Assembly (NCBI GenBank): GCA_015064685.1
Contig: SVRT01000010.1
Coordinates: 1-64,000, forward strand
Length of the DNA: 64,000 nucleotides
Reading direction: 5' to 3'
Source of the DNA: Oscillospiraceae bacterium
Lineage (GTDB): Bacteria > Bacillota > Clostridia > Oscillospirales > CAG-272
Part shown: positions 17,697 through 27,833 of the stretch, in pieces
Layout: each line of letters begins with the position of its first letter
Position numbering within the stretch: position 1 is the stretch's first letter
Notes under the pieces: model-generated
The model's database searches: none
What the model was told of the DNA's origin: nothing
What the model saw: only the letters and a program-made list of their open reading frames with translations
Program-made: the position numbers and the translations under genes

Positions 17697-17772
17697 GCCC
17701 TCCTTAATAATCCGGATGTTCATGCGAGCATAGCAGCGGACCACCCTTAAACTTATGTGTTTTCACACGCAA
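17697..17772 (-). promoter_or_regulatory. Candidate L19 leader RNA
   Basis: Leader 'GGUCCGCUGCUAUGCUCGCAUGAACAUCCGGA' between promoter (TTGCAA 17801-17806 / TATAAT 17778-17783, 17-nt spacer) and rplS. Confidence 0.5.
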
Positions 17773-17851
17773 CGATGATTATATCATATTTCTCGCTTTT
17801 TTGCAAGTGAAATCCAAAAATAAATGTGAATTATTTGTAAATTATTCTTTC

Positions 17852-19270
17852 TTATGCCTTTTTTCTTATAGATCTGAGAACGTCAAGACAACCGAGAATA
17901 ATATCTCTCCCGTTAATCACAAGACTAACAAGCAGTATAGCACAGGATGTTAAAATTCCCCAAGTCTCACTTCCCCATCCCGTCATAACGACCGAAATCG
18001 CGGTGATCAACACCGTGTTAACAATAAGCTTCATAGGATACATCTTAAACGGAATAAATCTCTGCATTGTGACCGCGCGGATCACAAACACGATAAAGTA
18101 GCTCGCATAAGTAGCAACCGACGCGCCCATCGCTCCGTACGGGGGGATTAATATCACGTTTAACGCAACATTGACTACTGCCCCGATAAGTGCCGTCCAG
18201 AATGACATTCCGGTCTTCTTCACCGTAAAATACGCGCTTCCGAGGAAGGTATCAAGCGAGGTAAACACGGTAGCGGCAGACAGTATCGGTATAAATATCC
18301 AAGCCGAAAAATAGCTTTCCGCAAACAGTATTTTAGCAAATATCTGCGCACCGACCGCTAGTATTGCTCCACCCGCAAACATCACGGCAAGGTAATACTT
18401 AAACACCTGAGAATAAAACCTGGTACACTCTTCCCTATCCTCAGACTCGGCAACCGCAGACAGCTTCCACGCATCATTGAAAATTACAACAACGTATGTC
18501 AGCAGCGTAGGTATCTTGTATGCCGCGGCATAAAGACCGTTTTCTGCGTCCGAGCAGAGATACGCGACCATATATCTATCCGATACACCGGTCACCCACC
18601 AGAAAACAGTTGACGGAACGAGTGGCAGACAGAATCTCATAAGCTCCCACATAACGCGACCGCTTGTCTTTTTGGGTTTGAACGCGCGATAAAGCTTCGC
18701 GGTAAATACCAAAAAGACCGTCGACAGAAAATCAGCAAGAACGATCGAGAGAACGTATCCGTTGATACCCATATCAAATCCAACGAGGAAAAGGATATTG
18801 AGCAAGACCGTCAGCATCGTATTTATTACTCCCTGAACGGCAAAAAGCTTCGTCCGACCAATCGCGCAGACGTACTGCGAGCATACCGAGTGGATATTCG
18901 ATGCAAGAACGTAAATAATTATCAGCCAGATATAATCCGTAAAATACTCGAACAAGCTGAGCAACGGTGACAGAACGAGAAAAATCGCACTTCCGATAAG
19001 CATAAGCACCGCGCCGTTCGTAAAGAAGGATTCCTTGTCTCCTTCCTTTGCGGCAGCGTTGCGGAATATACCCTCGCTCACACCGAGGCAAGCGATCGGG
19101 ATCAGAAGATTACATAGGTTTGTAATCAGATCCGAAGTACTGTACTCCGCACTTGAAAGATAGGAGGTATAGAACGGAAGCATAAAGATGACGATAAGCT
19201 TTGAAACGAACTTACCGACAGTAAATATCAGAGTATTCGATGCAAGACGCATCCATTTATTCTGTTTCAT
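17852..19270 (-). CDS. Polysaccharide biosynthesis/flippase-type MOP-superfamily membrane protein
   Basis: Multi-TM; 'LIFTVGKFVSKLIVIFMLPFYTSYLSSAEYSTSDLI' typical of Wzx-like flippases. Confidence 0.85.
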   Translation of the reverse strand: MKQNKWMRLASNTLIFTVGKFVSKLIVIFMLPFYTSYLSSAEYSTSDLITNLCNLLIPIACLGVSEGIFRNAAAKEGDKESFFTNGAVLMLIGSAIFLVLSPLLSLFEYFTDYIWLIIIYVLASNIHSVCSQYVCAIGRTKLFAVQGVINTMLTVLLNILFLVGFDMGINGYVLSIVLADFLSTVFLVFTAKLYRAFKPKKTSGRVMWELMRFCLPLVPSTVFWWVTGVSDRYMVAYLCSDAENGLYAAAYKIPTLLTYVVVIFNDAWKLSAVAESEDREECTRFYSQVFKYYLAVMFAGGAILAVGAQIFAKILFAESYFSAWIFIPILSAATVFTSLDTFLGSAYFTVKKTGMSFWTALIGAVVNVALNVILIPPYGAMGASVATYASYFIVFVIRAVTMQRFIPFKMYPMKLIVNTVLITAISVVMTGWGSETWGILTSCAILLVSLVINGRDIILGCLDVLRSIRKKA

Positions 19271-19313
19271 TTTACCTCCCGTATTAATTTGGTCATCTTT
19301 ATAGATAAGGCAT

Positions 19314-19432
19314 CAGCCTGTCGAGATTTTTTGAAGACAAGGCGCACCGGAAAAGGCAAAGCGAAGGCGTAGTTATCTACGTCAAGCTGCCTTTGAGGAG
19401 CAACACAGTATTCAGGAAATATCGGCAGGCTG
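19314..19432 (+). repeat. Structured intergenic element, copy 2
   Basis: Outer stem 19314-19335/19411-19432, inner 19352-19357/19389-19394; 77-nt core (19335-19411) same length as copy 1 core (14884-14960). Confidence 0.85.
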
Positions 19433-19439
19433 ACTAACT

Positions 19440-20171
19440 TTAGTCGCAATTATCGCAGTTGTGATATACTTCCATTACGTCGTCATCTTCCTCGAGCTTC
19501 TCGATGAGAAGATTCATAAACTTAAGGTCGTCCTCATTGTCAATATTAACGGTAGTGGAAGGAACCTTTGTCTTTTCAGCGTTCTCAAGCGTGTATCCCG
19601 CTTCCTTGAGCGCATCCGCGATAGCATAAACGTCGTCCGGAACGGTGTAGATCTCGAAAACTCCATCCTCACCGGAGAAATCCTCGGCGCCTGCCTCGAG
19701 AGCAGTCTCCATAAGCTTGTCCTCGTCGATCTCGCCGTCCTCGTCCATGATGACGATAACGCCCTTCTCCTCGAACATAAAGCTTACACAACCTGTCTGA
19801 CCCATATTACCGTGATACTTTGAGAAGTAGGAACGGATATTGCCCGCAGTTCTGTTTCTGTTATCGGTGGTAGCCTCAACGATGACTGCAACGCCGGAGG
19901 GACCGTAGCCCTCGTAAACTACCTCCTCGTAGGACTCACCCGTACCGCCGAGAGCCTTTTTGATCGTTCTCTCGATGTTATCGTTAGGCACGTTGTTTGC
20001 CTTTGCCTTCTGAATAAGGTCACGGAGCTTGGAGTTGGACGCGGGATCTCCGCCGCCCTCCTTTACCGCAATAGTGATCTCCTTGCCGATCTTTGTAAAG
20101 ACCTTTGCTCTCGCGGAGTCGGTCTTTTCCTTTTTGTGCTTGATGTTAGCCCATTTGCTATGTCCTGACAT
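19440..20171 (-). CDS. YebC/PmpR family DNA-binding regulatory protein
   Basis: MSGHSKWANIKHKKEKTDSARAKVFTKIGKEI. Confidence 0.96.
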   Translation of the reverse strand: MSGHSKWANIKHKKEKTDSARAKVFTKIGKEITIAVKEGGGDPASNSKLRDLIQKAKANNVPNDNIERTIKKALGGTGESYEEVVYEGYGPSGVAVIVEATTDNRNRTAGNIRSYFSKYHGNMGQTGCVSFMFEEKGVIVIMDEDGEIDEDKLMETALEAGAEDFSGEDGVFEIYTVPDDVYAIADALKEAGYTLENAEKTKVPSTTVNIDNEDDLKFMNLLIEKLEEDDDVMEVYHNCDNCD

Positions 20172-20210
20172 GTCTTTATATTCCTTTCAATTATTAACTT
20201 TCAAAATGAA

Positions 20211-21941
20211 TTATATACGCTCGGTCTTTTTAAGACAAATGAGCGAGAACGCGCTTCCAAGCACGTATCTTGTAGCCTCGGTGAGCAGAATTCTTGTTCC
20301 GCGCACGTCGTTGTCCTCCGCGTTGAGGATCGAACACTCGTGGTAGAATTTATTGAACGCAACCGCGACGTCGAGAATATAACGTGCGATTACAGAAGGC
20401 TCATAATCCTTGATTGCCGTTCTTACTCTCTCCTCATACTGAGCGAGAGTCTTGAGGAGTGTCGCCTCCTCGTCACAGCTGATCACGATCTTACCTCCGC
20501 AGTGTGTTGCCTTTTCAAGCACCGAGCAGGTACGCGCGTACGTGTACTGAACGTAAGGCCCCGTATTACCGTCAAAGGAAAGCGCATCCTCAAGGTTGAA
20601 GTTGATATCCTTTATACGGTTATTCGTGAGGTAGTAGAATACTATCGCACCGACACCAACCGCCTCTGCGACCTCCTCGTTGCCTGCGAGGTCCGGATTC
20701 TTCTCTGCCATAATTCCCTTTACCTTCTCGATAGCCTGCGCGAAAAGATCCTTGAGTAATACGACGTTACCGGTTCTCGTCGCAAGCTTTGCACCGTTGA
20801 GGGAGACAGTACCGTAAGGAATATGAACGAGCTGATCATACCAATCGTAGCCCATAAGCTCAACGACCTTGAACCACTGCTTGAAGTGGAGTATCTGCTG
20901 AGTACTGGTTACGTATATTGCCTTATCAAAGCCGTAATGCTCTTTTCTGTAGACCGCCGCAGCAATGTCACGCGTAGGATAAAGGGTCGAACCGTCGCGC
21001 TTGAGAATGAGGCAAGGAGGCATTCCGTACTCCTCGAGATCAACGATAGACGCACCGTCGTCGATCTTCATAAGATTCATCTCACGCAGCTTTTCGACCT
21101 GCGCGGGCATCTTATCGGTATAGAAGCTCTCACCCTTGTAGCTGTCGAACTCGATACCGAGCTGCTTGTAGGTCTTCTGATATTCCTCAAGGCTTATCTC
21201 GACGAACCACTTCCAGAGCGCGATGTTTTCCTCGTCACCGATCTCCATCTTGTGGAACTCTTCTCTTGCCTGATCTGCAAGATCCTCTCTTGCGGGGATT
21301 CCGTTCTCCTCGTCACCCTTAATGGTGTTGTTGATACGAACGTAAAGCTCAACGAGCTTGTCGATTCCGCCCTCCTCGATCTGCTTTTTGTCTCCCCAGA
21401 GCTTGTAGGCAACGATAAGCTTACCAAACTGAGTTCCCCAGTCACCAAGGTAGTTGATACCTACACACTTGTAACCTGCGAACTCGTGGAGCTTCTTGAG
21501 CGCGTGACCGATAACGGTCGTTCCAAGATGTCCTATATGGAAGGGCTTCGCAACGTTGGGGGAGGAATAGTCAAGAACGACCGTCTTTCCCTCACCGATG
21601 CGGGGCGCACCGTAATTTTCTTTTTTGTCAAGTATCTCGGGAAGAACGTTCTCGCCAAGGTACTCGTTTGAAATTTTTATGTTCAAATAGCCGTTTACAG
21701 CCTCCGCGTGACCGACAGCGCCTCCGCAAAGTCCCTCGGCAATAGTCGCCGCAATCTGCACGGGTGAGCGACGGAGAGTCTTTGAGAGCTTGAAGCAAGG
21801 AAACGCAAGGTCACCCATACTCGTATCAGGGGGATACTCAAGCATTGCGGCGATATCCTGCACGCTGAGCTCTGCATCGGGATTGATACCCTTTACTCCC
21901 TCGTAGATTTTTTCGGCTATTTGTAATTTGATCTTTAACAT
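20211..21941 (-). CDS. argS: Arginyl-tRNA synthetase
   Basis: SSPNVAKPFHIGHLGTTVIGHAL (HIGH motif); YVQYTYARTCSVL; start at ATG 21941. Confidence 0.96.
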   Translation of the reverse strand: MLKIKLQIAEKIYEGVKGINPDAELSVQDIAAMLEYPPDTSMGDLAFPCFKLSKTLRRSPVQIAATIAEGLCGGAVGHAEAVNGYLNIKISNEYLGENVLPEILDKKENYGAPRIGEGKTVVLDYSSPNVAKPFHIGHLGTTVIGHALKKLHEFAGYKCVGINYLGDWGTQFGKLIVAYKLWGDKKQIEEGGIDKLVELYVRINNTIKGDEENGIPAREDLADQAREEFHKMEIGDEENIALWKWFVEISLEEYQKTYKQLGIEFDSYKGESFYTDKMPAQVEKLREMNLMKIDDGASIVDLEEYGMPPCLILKRDGSTLYPTRDIAAAVYRKEHYGFDKAIYVTSTQQILHFKQWFKVVELMGYDWYDQLVHIPYGTVSLNGAKLATRTGNVVLLKDLFAQAIEKVKGIMAEKNPDLAGNEEVAEAVGVGAIVFYYLTNNRIKDINFNLEDALSFDGNTGPYVQYTYARTCSVLEKATHCGGKIVISCDEEATLLKTLAQYEERVRTAIKDYEPSVIARYILDVAVAFNKFYHECSILNAEDNDVRGTRILLTEATRYVLGSAFSLICLKKTERI

Positions 21942-22031
21942 TTTTACATTAACCTCTCTATTTTTAAGCAACTTATATATTTTATCACACAAAGGATAAA
22001 ATTTCAATACGTATAGTGTATTTTTCCTAAA

Positions 22032-22535
22032 TTAATTTTGTTTTGACGGCTCGACAGCTATGTCACAAAGCACAGCCTGAGTATATTTGAGTATTTCATC
22101 CGAACACACGAGAAGCTGCGCGCCGCGCATTCCCGCACTGACAGTCAATCTTTCAAGAGATGCCGCAGAAGAATCAAAGAAGGTCGGAAATTTCTTCTTC
22201 ATTCCCACGGGTGAGCAGCCGCCGCGAATATATCCCGTCACGCCGAGCAGGTCTTTGACGTGCAAAGGCTCGATGCTCTTGTTACCCGACGCGCGCGCCG
22301 CCGCCTTGAAATCTATCTCCTTGTCGCAGGGCAGACAGAATACACAGTACCCCGTCTTGTCTCCCTTTGTAACTATGGTCTTAAAAACCATACCGTAAGG
22401 CAGACCTATCTGATCGGCAATATGAGTACCGCTCAGATCGTTCTCGTCCACCTCGTATTCCTTTATCTCATAAGGGATCTTCGCTATGTCGAGCATTCGC
22501 ATAGCATTTGTTTTTACAATCTTTTTCTGTGCCAT
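22032..22535 (-). CDS. ybaK: Cys-tRNA(Pro)/YbaK-type deacylase
   Basis: GLPYGMVFKTIVTKGDK...VTGYIRGGCSPVGMKKKFPTFFDSSA. Confidence 0.92.
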   Translation of the reverse strand: MAQKKIVKTNAMRMLDIAKIPYEIKEYEVDENDLSGTHIADQIGLPYGMVFKTIVTKGDKTGYCVFCLPCDKEIDFKAAARASGNKSIEPLHVKDLLGVTGYIRGGCSPVGMKKKFPTFFDSSAASLERLTVSAGMRGAQLLVCSDEILKYTQAVLCDIAVEPSKQN

Positions 22536-24208
22536 TATTCCGATTTATTATCAAGCATATCCCTCGCCGCCTGTCTCTGCGCCTCGGTTATGCTGATACC
22601 TCCAAGTATCCTTGCCGCCTCCTCAACGCGCTCACCGTATGAAAGAAGTCTTATGCTCGTCTGCGCTCTTCCCTCCACCTCTTTTTTGGAGATGAGGAAA
22701 TGACTGTCCGCAAGAGTCGCTATCTGTGCAGAGTGCGTAACGCAAAGCACCTGCGAGTCAGCCGCTATCGAGTGTAATTTGATACCGATCTTACGCGAAG
22801 TCTTACCCGAGATTCCCGTGTCGATCTCATCGTATACCGAGCAGGAAACGCCATCCTTTTCGTTAAGCACGCTTCTTATCGCGAGCATTATTCTCGCCAT
22901 CTCACCGCCCGAAGCGATGTCGCTCATTGGCATCATAGGCTCACCCGGATTTGTCGCAACGAGAAACTCGATCTTATCGCATCCGTAGGACGTGAGAGTA
23001 TCACTCTGCTTTACGTCAATTAAGAACTTAACCTTCGGCATATCGAGATAAGCCAGAACGTCCATAATTCCCTTCGAAGCCTTCTCTGCCGCAATACGTC
23101 TCTTGTGTGAAAGCTCCAGCGCAGCCGCCATAGCATCTTTTTCAAGCCTTGCGATCTCTATTCTGTATTTTTCTGCGTTCTCATCTGCAGATTCTATGGC
23201 ATCAAGCTCTGCCGCTGCCTTGTCTCTGAACGCAAGTATAGCCTCAATGTCTCTGCCGTAGCGTCTCTTGAGCGAGGATATCACCTCAAGGCGCGACTCG
23301 ATCTTGTCAAGCTTGTCATCTGCGTTTTCGCTATCCATATCTGACAGTGCCTTGACCTCATCCGCAACGTCCGCAACCTCGTAACTCATATCCATAAGCT
23401 TTTCGGCAAGCTCGCCCGCCTTAGGAACTACGTCGGATATCTTACCGAGCGACTCGGACGCGCGTGAGAGCATATATGCCACGTCCCCGCCGCGCTCGCC
23501 ACCTGAAAGCACCCTTTCTGCAAAATTTATGTGCTTGTTTATCTTTTCTATGTTTTTGAGGCGAAGCTTTTCGGATTCAAGAGCCTCTTCTTCGCCCACC
23601 TTAAGCCTTTTTGAATCGATATCCTTGATCTGATACTCAAGCATATCCCTTCTTCTCGCCTTTTCCTCCTCATCGGTGTCAAGCTCTTTCAGCTTTCGGC
23701 GGGTCTCCTCAAGAGATCTGAATATCTCACGGTATCTCTCTCTTTCGCCAAAGCACTCGCCGTAGGAATCGGTCAGCTCATAATAAGAATTTTTACTGAA
23801 GAGCATCTGACTGTCATTCTGCCCGTGTATCGATATAAGAAGTCGCGCGATCTCCTTAAGCGTGGTACGCGTAACGCTTCTGCCGTTTATTCTGTTGACC
23901 GTCCTGCCGTCCAAGTTCATTTTGCAGGTAACAACTATCTCGCCGTCCTCACAGTCAATGCCCATCTCAGAAAGCTTTGATGCAACCTCATCGGAAAGCC
24001 CGTCAAATACCGCCTCGGAAAGCGCATAGTCCTCTCCCGAGCGAATAACGTCTCTTGAGACCTTTGCTCCCGTGAGCATATTTATACTGTCGATAATGAC
24101 CGATTTACCCGCACCGGTCTCACCCGTAAGCACGGTAAATCCGAGTCCAAGCTCGATATCCGCACTCTTAACTACAGCAATATTCTCAATGTGAAGGCTT
24201 CTCAGCAT
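22535..24208 (-). CDS. recN: DNA repair protein RecN
   Basis: MLRSLHIENIAVVKSADIELGLGFTVLTGETGAGKSVIIDSI; SGGEMARIMLAIR. Confidence 0.95.
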   Translation of the reverse strand: MLRSLHIENIAVVKSADIELGLGFTVLTGETGAGKSVIIDSINMLTGAKVSRDVIRSGEDYALSEAVFDGLSDEVASKLSEMGIDCEDGEIVVTCKMNLDGRTVNRINGRSVTRTTLKEIARLLISIHGQNDSQMLFSKNSYYELTDSYGECFGERERYREIFRSLEETRRKLKELDTDEEEKARRRDMLEYQIKDIDSKRLKVGEEEALESEKLRLKNIEKINKHINFAERVLSGGERGGDVAYMLSRASESLGKISDVVPKAGELAEKLMDMSYEVADVADEVKALSDMDSENADDKLDKIESRLEVISSLKRRYGRDIEAILAFRDKAAAELDAIESADENAEKYRIEIARLEKDAMAAALELSHKRRIAAEKASKGIMDVLAYLDMPKVKFLIDVKQSDTLTSYGCDKIEFLVATNPGEPMMPMSDIASGGEMARIMLAIRSVLNEKDGVSCSVYDEIDTGISGKTSRKIGIKLHSIAADSQVLCVTHSAQIATLADSHFLISKKEVEGRAQTSIRLLSYGERVEEAARILGGISITEAQRQAARDMLDNKSE

Positions 24209-24238
24209 AAATACACCCCCTTCCAAGCAAAATGTGCT

Positions 24239-24697
24239 TTAAAGTGACAAAATATTCTTCAGCTTATCCGCAACCGCCGCCGCTATGTCATTATTCAAGG
24301 TAACGATGATTATCGTATCATCTCCCGCAACACATCCGACGATATCGCCGTCATGCATACGGTCAACGAAAATACCGACCGCCTGAGCCATACCGGGATT
24401 GGTCTTAATCACGATGATGTTCTGCGCGCAGGTTATGCTGATAACCGTGTCAACAATCGGATTTTTCATTACACTGACGTTACCGGTGCCAACGCTTGAC
24501 ACGTGAGATACAACGTACTTGTAAGCCCCGTCGGGTGTTGCCACCTTTACAAGGTCGAGGTCTCTTATATCTCTTGAGATCGTAGCCTGAGTGACCTTAT
24601 ATCCGTCAATTCGGAGCATCTCCATAAGATCGTCCTGCGTCTCAACCTCGTATTTTGTTATAAGCTCGAGGATTCTTTCCTGTCTTCCCTTTTTCAT
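24239..24697 (-). CDS. argR: Arginine repressor
   Basis: RQERILELITKYEVETQDDLMEMLRIDGYKVTQATISRDIRDL. Confidence 0.95.
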   Translation of the reverse strand: MKKGRQERILELITKYEVETQDDLMEMLRIDGYKVTQATISRDIRDLDLVKVATPDGAYKYVVSHVSSVGTGNVSVMKNPIVDTVISITCAQNIIVIKTNPGMAQAVGIFVDRMHDGDIVGCVAGDDTIIIVTLNNDIAAAVADKLKNILSL

Positions 24698-24711
24698 ATC
24701 TATCTCCGTAT

Positions 24712-25599
24712 TTATCTGTTATCGTTCATTTTTTGTCTGAGTCTGTCATAAAAGCTGTCGTCCTTAATTCGAATAAACCTTGTATGTAAGGGCGAGCGTG
24801 TGATCCTTATCCTCTCACCGAGAGAAAGCTCATAATTTACTCTGCCGTCCACCGTCAGAAACAGTGTCTTTTCTCTCTGACAGTTGTTTTTGATCTCAAT
24901 GCTTGCGCTATCGGGAAAAATAAGCGGCCTTGCATAAAGCGAATGAGGACATATCGGTGTCACGCAAAGACAGTTAAGTCTCGGATCGACTATCGCGCCC
25001 CCCGCGGCAAGCGAATAAGCGGTAGAACCGGTCGGAGTTGAAACTATCATTCCGTCCGAGCGATATCCACCTATAAACACGCCACCCTCGTAAAGCTCAG
25101 TGTCAACTATTCTCGAGATCGTTCCGTTTGAAAGCACCGCGTCGTTTAGCGCGTACTCGTTCTTTCTGACACTGCCGTCAGTTGCCAGGATCTCAATATT
25201 GATCATTGAGCGCGTCTCGATTTTATAGTCTCCCGAAACAATGCTCTCAAGCTTGTCTATCTCTCCAAGCTCAAGCTCCGCCATATAGCCGAGGTGACCG
25301 AGATTGAGTCCCAATACACACGTGCCGTAAGGCGCAGATCTTCTTGCAGATTCAAGGATCGTTCCGTCACCGCCAAGCACTATAACGGCATCAACCGAGC
25401 TGTATGCCTCGTCTGCGGATAAGAAAGTAAAGTTTAGCCTTGCCTTGTTGCACCTGAATAGCTTGTCCTTGTTGTAAATAAGCGTACACACCTCGCATCC
25501 GAGATTAATTAGCTTTTGAGCAACTTTCATCGCGGCATTTGCCTTGTCGTATATGTTAAAATTGGTGATTATCAGCACCTTTTTAATGGGTCTGTTCAT
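24712..25599 (-). CDS. nadK: NAD kinase
   Basis: VIVLGGDGTILESARRSAPYGTCVLGLNLGHLGYMAE; STPTGSTAYSLAAGG. Confidence 0.95.
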   Translation of the reverse strand: MNRPIKKVLIITNFNIYDKANAAMKVAQKLINLGCEVCTLIYNKDKLFRCNKARLNFTFLSADEAYSSVDAVIVLGGDGTILESARRSAPYGTCVLGLNLGHLGYMAELELGEIDKLESIVSGDYKIETRSMINIEILATDGSVRKNEYALNDAVLSNGTISRIVDTELYEGGVFIGGYRSDGMIVSTPTGSTAYSLAAGGAIVDPRLNCLCVTPICPHSLYARPLIFPDSASIEIKNNCQREKTLFLTVDGRVNYELSLGERIRITRSPLHTRFIRIKDDSFYDRLRQKMNDNR

Positions 25600-25618
25600 T
25601 GTTGTTTGCCTTTCCGTA

Positions 25619-26401
25619 TCAATTGCGCGATATCGCAATTATATGCTTTGGATCAATTGAATTTACCGCAAGTGTTCCCTCTCTTTTTACAAAGCAGGCG
25701 AGATACTCACGGTTTCCGTCTCCTCCCTCTATCGGAGAATTAATTATGCCTATCGGCTCAAAGTGGTTCATTATTGCAGATTGCAATACCTTTTTGATAG
25801 CTCCCTCACGGTCCTTGGCATCCTTAACGATCCCATTTTTGCCAAGAGCCGAGCGTCCCGACTCAAATTGCGGCTTGATCAGACTGATAAAAACAGCACC
25901 GTCACACAAAACGTCCGATAGGGCGGGATGTATCAAGGTCTGCGAAATAAACGACACGTCCATCACCGCAACGTCAAATACTCCAAGCTCGTCGCGTGAA
26001 AGCGCACGCGCGTTATACCCTTCAATATTGACTACTCTCTCGTCACTCAGAAGCTTGGGATGAAGCTGTCCTCTTCCCGAGTCGATCGCATAAACAAAAG
26101 CAGCACCGTTTTGTAAAAGACAATCGGTAAATCCTCCCGTAGAGGCTCCGACGTCAATACACTTTTTACCCGCCACGTCGATTTTGAACTGTTCAAGAGC
26201 AGCCGAAAGCTTGAGCCCTCCTCTGCCAACAAACAGATCATTTTCGGTTATCACAACTGTGTGCTCGCCTTCACATATCTCCTCAGATGCCTTTTGAACG
26301 GTCTTGCCGTCCAATAACACCTTTCCCTCGGAAATAAGCCTTGCCGCACGTGTTCGGCTTTCAGCATAGCCGTTCTGCGATAAATAGGTATCAGCTCTCA
26401 T
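25619..26401 (-). CDS. tlyA: TlyA-family rRNA methyltransferase/hemolysin-like
   Basis: S4 domain MRADTYLSQNGYAESRTRAARLISEGKVLLDG; CIDVGASTGGFTDCLLQNGA; start ATG 26401. Confidence 0.94.
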   Translation of the reverse strand: MRADTYLSQNGYAESRTRAARLISEGKVLLDGKTVQKASEEICEGEHTVVITENDLFVGRGGLKLSAALEQFKIDVAGKKCIDVGASTGGFTDCLLQNGAAFVYAIDSGRGQLHPKLLSDERVVNIEGYNARALSRDELGVFDVAVMDVSFISQTLIHPALSDVLCDGAVFISLIKPQFESGRSALGKNGIVKDAKDREGAIKKVLQSAIMNHFEPIGIINSPIEGGDGNREYLACFVKREGTLAVNSIDPKHIIAISRN

Positions 26402-26883
26402 ATTAATGAAATACCGAATGCAGGGATAAGAGCCATCGAAAATGCTACGACAGCACCCACCAGTGCTCCCGCAAAGACCTGAAGAGGCGTATGACCTGCC
26501 AACTCGCCAAATGCCTTTTGAGTCAGCTTGGGATCGTTTTTCGCCTCTGCAAACTCTTTGAAGATCATATTGAGTGCCTTGGCATGCTCGCCAACCTGAC
26601 GTCTCATTCCCATTGCATCTCTTATGACGATCATAGCTAGAATGAAGCTGATCGCAAACTCGCCCGAGCCAACACCGAACTTCAAGCCGCATGCGCACAA
26701 AAGCGCGCAAACAGCCGCCGTGTGCGATGAAGGCATTCCGCCCGTACCGAAGAAAAACTCGGTCAAGGTAAACTTCTTAACCTTGAACACTCCGGTTATA
26801 GACTTTAATATTTGTGCCACTACCCATCCGCATCCTGCGGATACAAGCGGATAATTCAATGCAAGTTCAAGAATAAAATCCAT
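26398..26883 (-). CDS. Divergent PAP2 family membrane protein
   Basis: GGMPSSHTAAVCAL and VIRDAMGMRRQVGEHAKALN motifs. Confidence 0.92.
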   Translation of the reverse strand: MDFILELALNYPLVSAGCGWVVAQILKSITGVFKVKKFTLTEFFFGTGGMPSSHTAAVCALLCACGLKFGVGSGEFAISFILAMIVIRDAMGMRRQVGEHAKALNMIFKEFAEAKNDPKLTQKAFGELAGHTPLQVFAGALVGAVVAFSMALIPAFGISLI

Positions 26884-26901
26884 TTTATTTTTCCTAACTT
26901 T

Positions 26902-27804
26902 TTATTTTTTTCTGTCGCAAAGGAACTGCGCCAGATTAATGAGTCCTTCGGCTCCTTCAATATTATCAAGAGAATCTATCGCATCCTGCGTTAATCTCTT
27001 GGCATATTCGTACGCCTGCTCAACCGTAAAGAAGCTCAAAAACGTCGTCTTATTGCTTTCGCTATCAGAGCCTATATTTTTTCCAAGCTCCTCGTTTGTT
27101 GAAGTAACGTCAAGAATATCGTCAATTATCTGGAAGACAAGTCCAATCTTCTGCGCAAACGAGGTGAGCTTCTCTGTCATCTCGTGATTTGGAGCAAATC
27201 CCGCCGCAAGGCATCCAAGCTGAGCAGATGCGCATATCATAGCACCGGTTTTGCCCATATGCAATTCGATAAGCTCTGCCTCACTCAGATCGTGTGTTTC
27301 GCCGTAAAGGTCGATCACCTGCCCCTTGATCATTCCGTAACTTCCCGCAGCACCCGAAAGAATGGCTACCGCCGCTGCCGCACAATCGCCCGTCACGTGA
27401 GGATTCATAGCGCAAACGGAAAAGGCATCTGTCAGAAGCCCATCGCCCGCCAAGGTTGCGATCGCCTCGCCATACACTTTGTGATTTGTCGGCTTTCCGC
27501 GTCTCAGATCATCATTGTCCATACAAGGCAAGTCATCGTGAATAAGTGAGTAGGTATGTACCATCTCAATGGCGCAAGCAAAAGGCAATGCAGCACAGTC
27601 CTGTCCTCCAAGCATCTTGCAGGATTCAAGCAAAAGCGCGGCTCTTATTCTCTTGCCACCAGCCAAAAGACTGTATCTCTCGGCTTCGTAAAGCACGCTT
27701 GCTATGCCATTTTTTTCAGGATATATTTTTTCAAGCTCGGCATTTACTTTTTCAGCATTGCTCCGGAGTATATCAAGTGCGAGCTGCTCATTGTAGTTAA
27801 ACAT
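26902..27804 (-). CDS. ispA: Polyprenyl (farnesyl) diphosphate synthase
   Basis: HTYSLIHDDLPCMDNDDLRRGKPTNH; FQIIDDILDVTST. Confidence 0.95.
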   Translation of the reverse strand: MFNYNEQLALDILRSNAEKVNAELEKIYPEKNGIASVLYEAERYSLLAGGKRIRAALLLESCKMLGGQDCAALPFACAIEMVHTYSLIHDDLPCMDNDDLRRGKPTNHKVYGEAIATLAGDGLLTDAFSVCAMNPHVTGDCAAAAVAILSGAAGSYGMIKGQVIDLYGETHDLSEAELIELHMGKTGAMICASAQLGCLAAGFAPNHEMTEKLTSFAQKIGLVFQIIDDILDVTSTNEELGKNIGSDSESNKTTFLSFFTVEQAYEYAKRLTQDAIDSLDNIEGAEGLINLAQFLCDRKK

Positions 27805-27833
27805 ATAAAACCCCTTTCAGAGTATTGATGATA

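Noticed and set aside
19267-19449. Minus-strand ORF (60 aa) over element copy 2
   Set aside because: Same reasoning as for 14822..15013; it also overlaps the flippase start and the yebC end.
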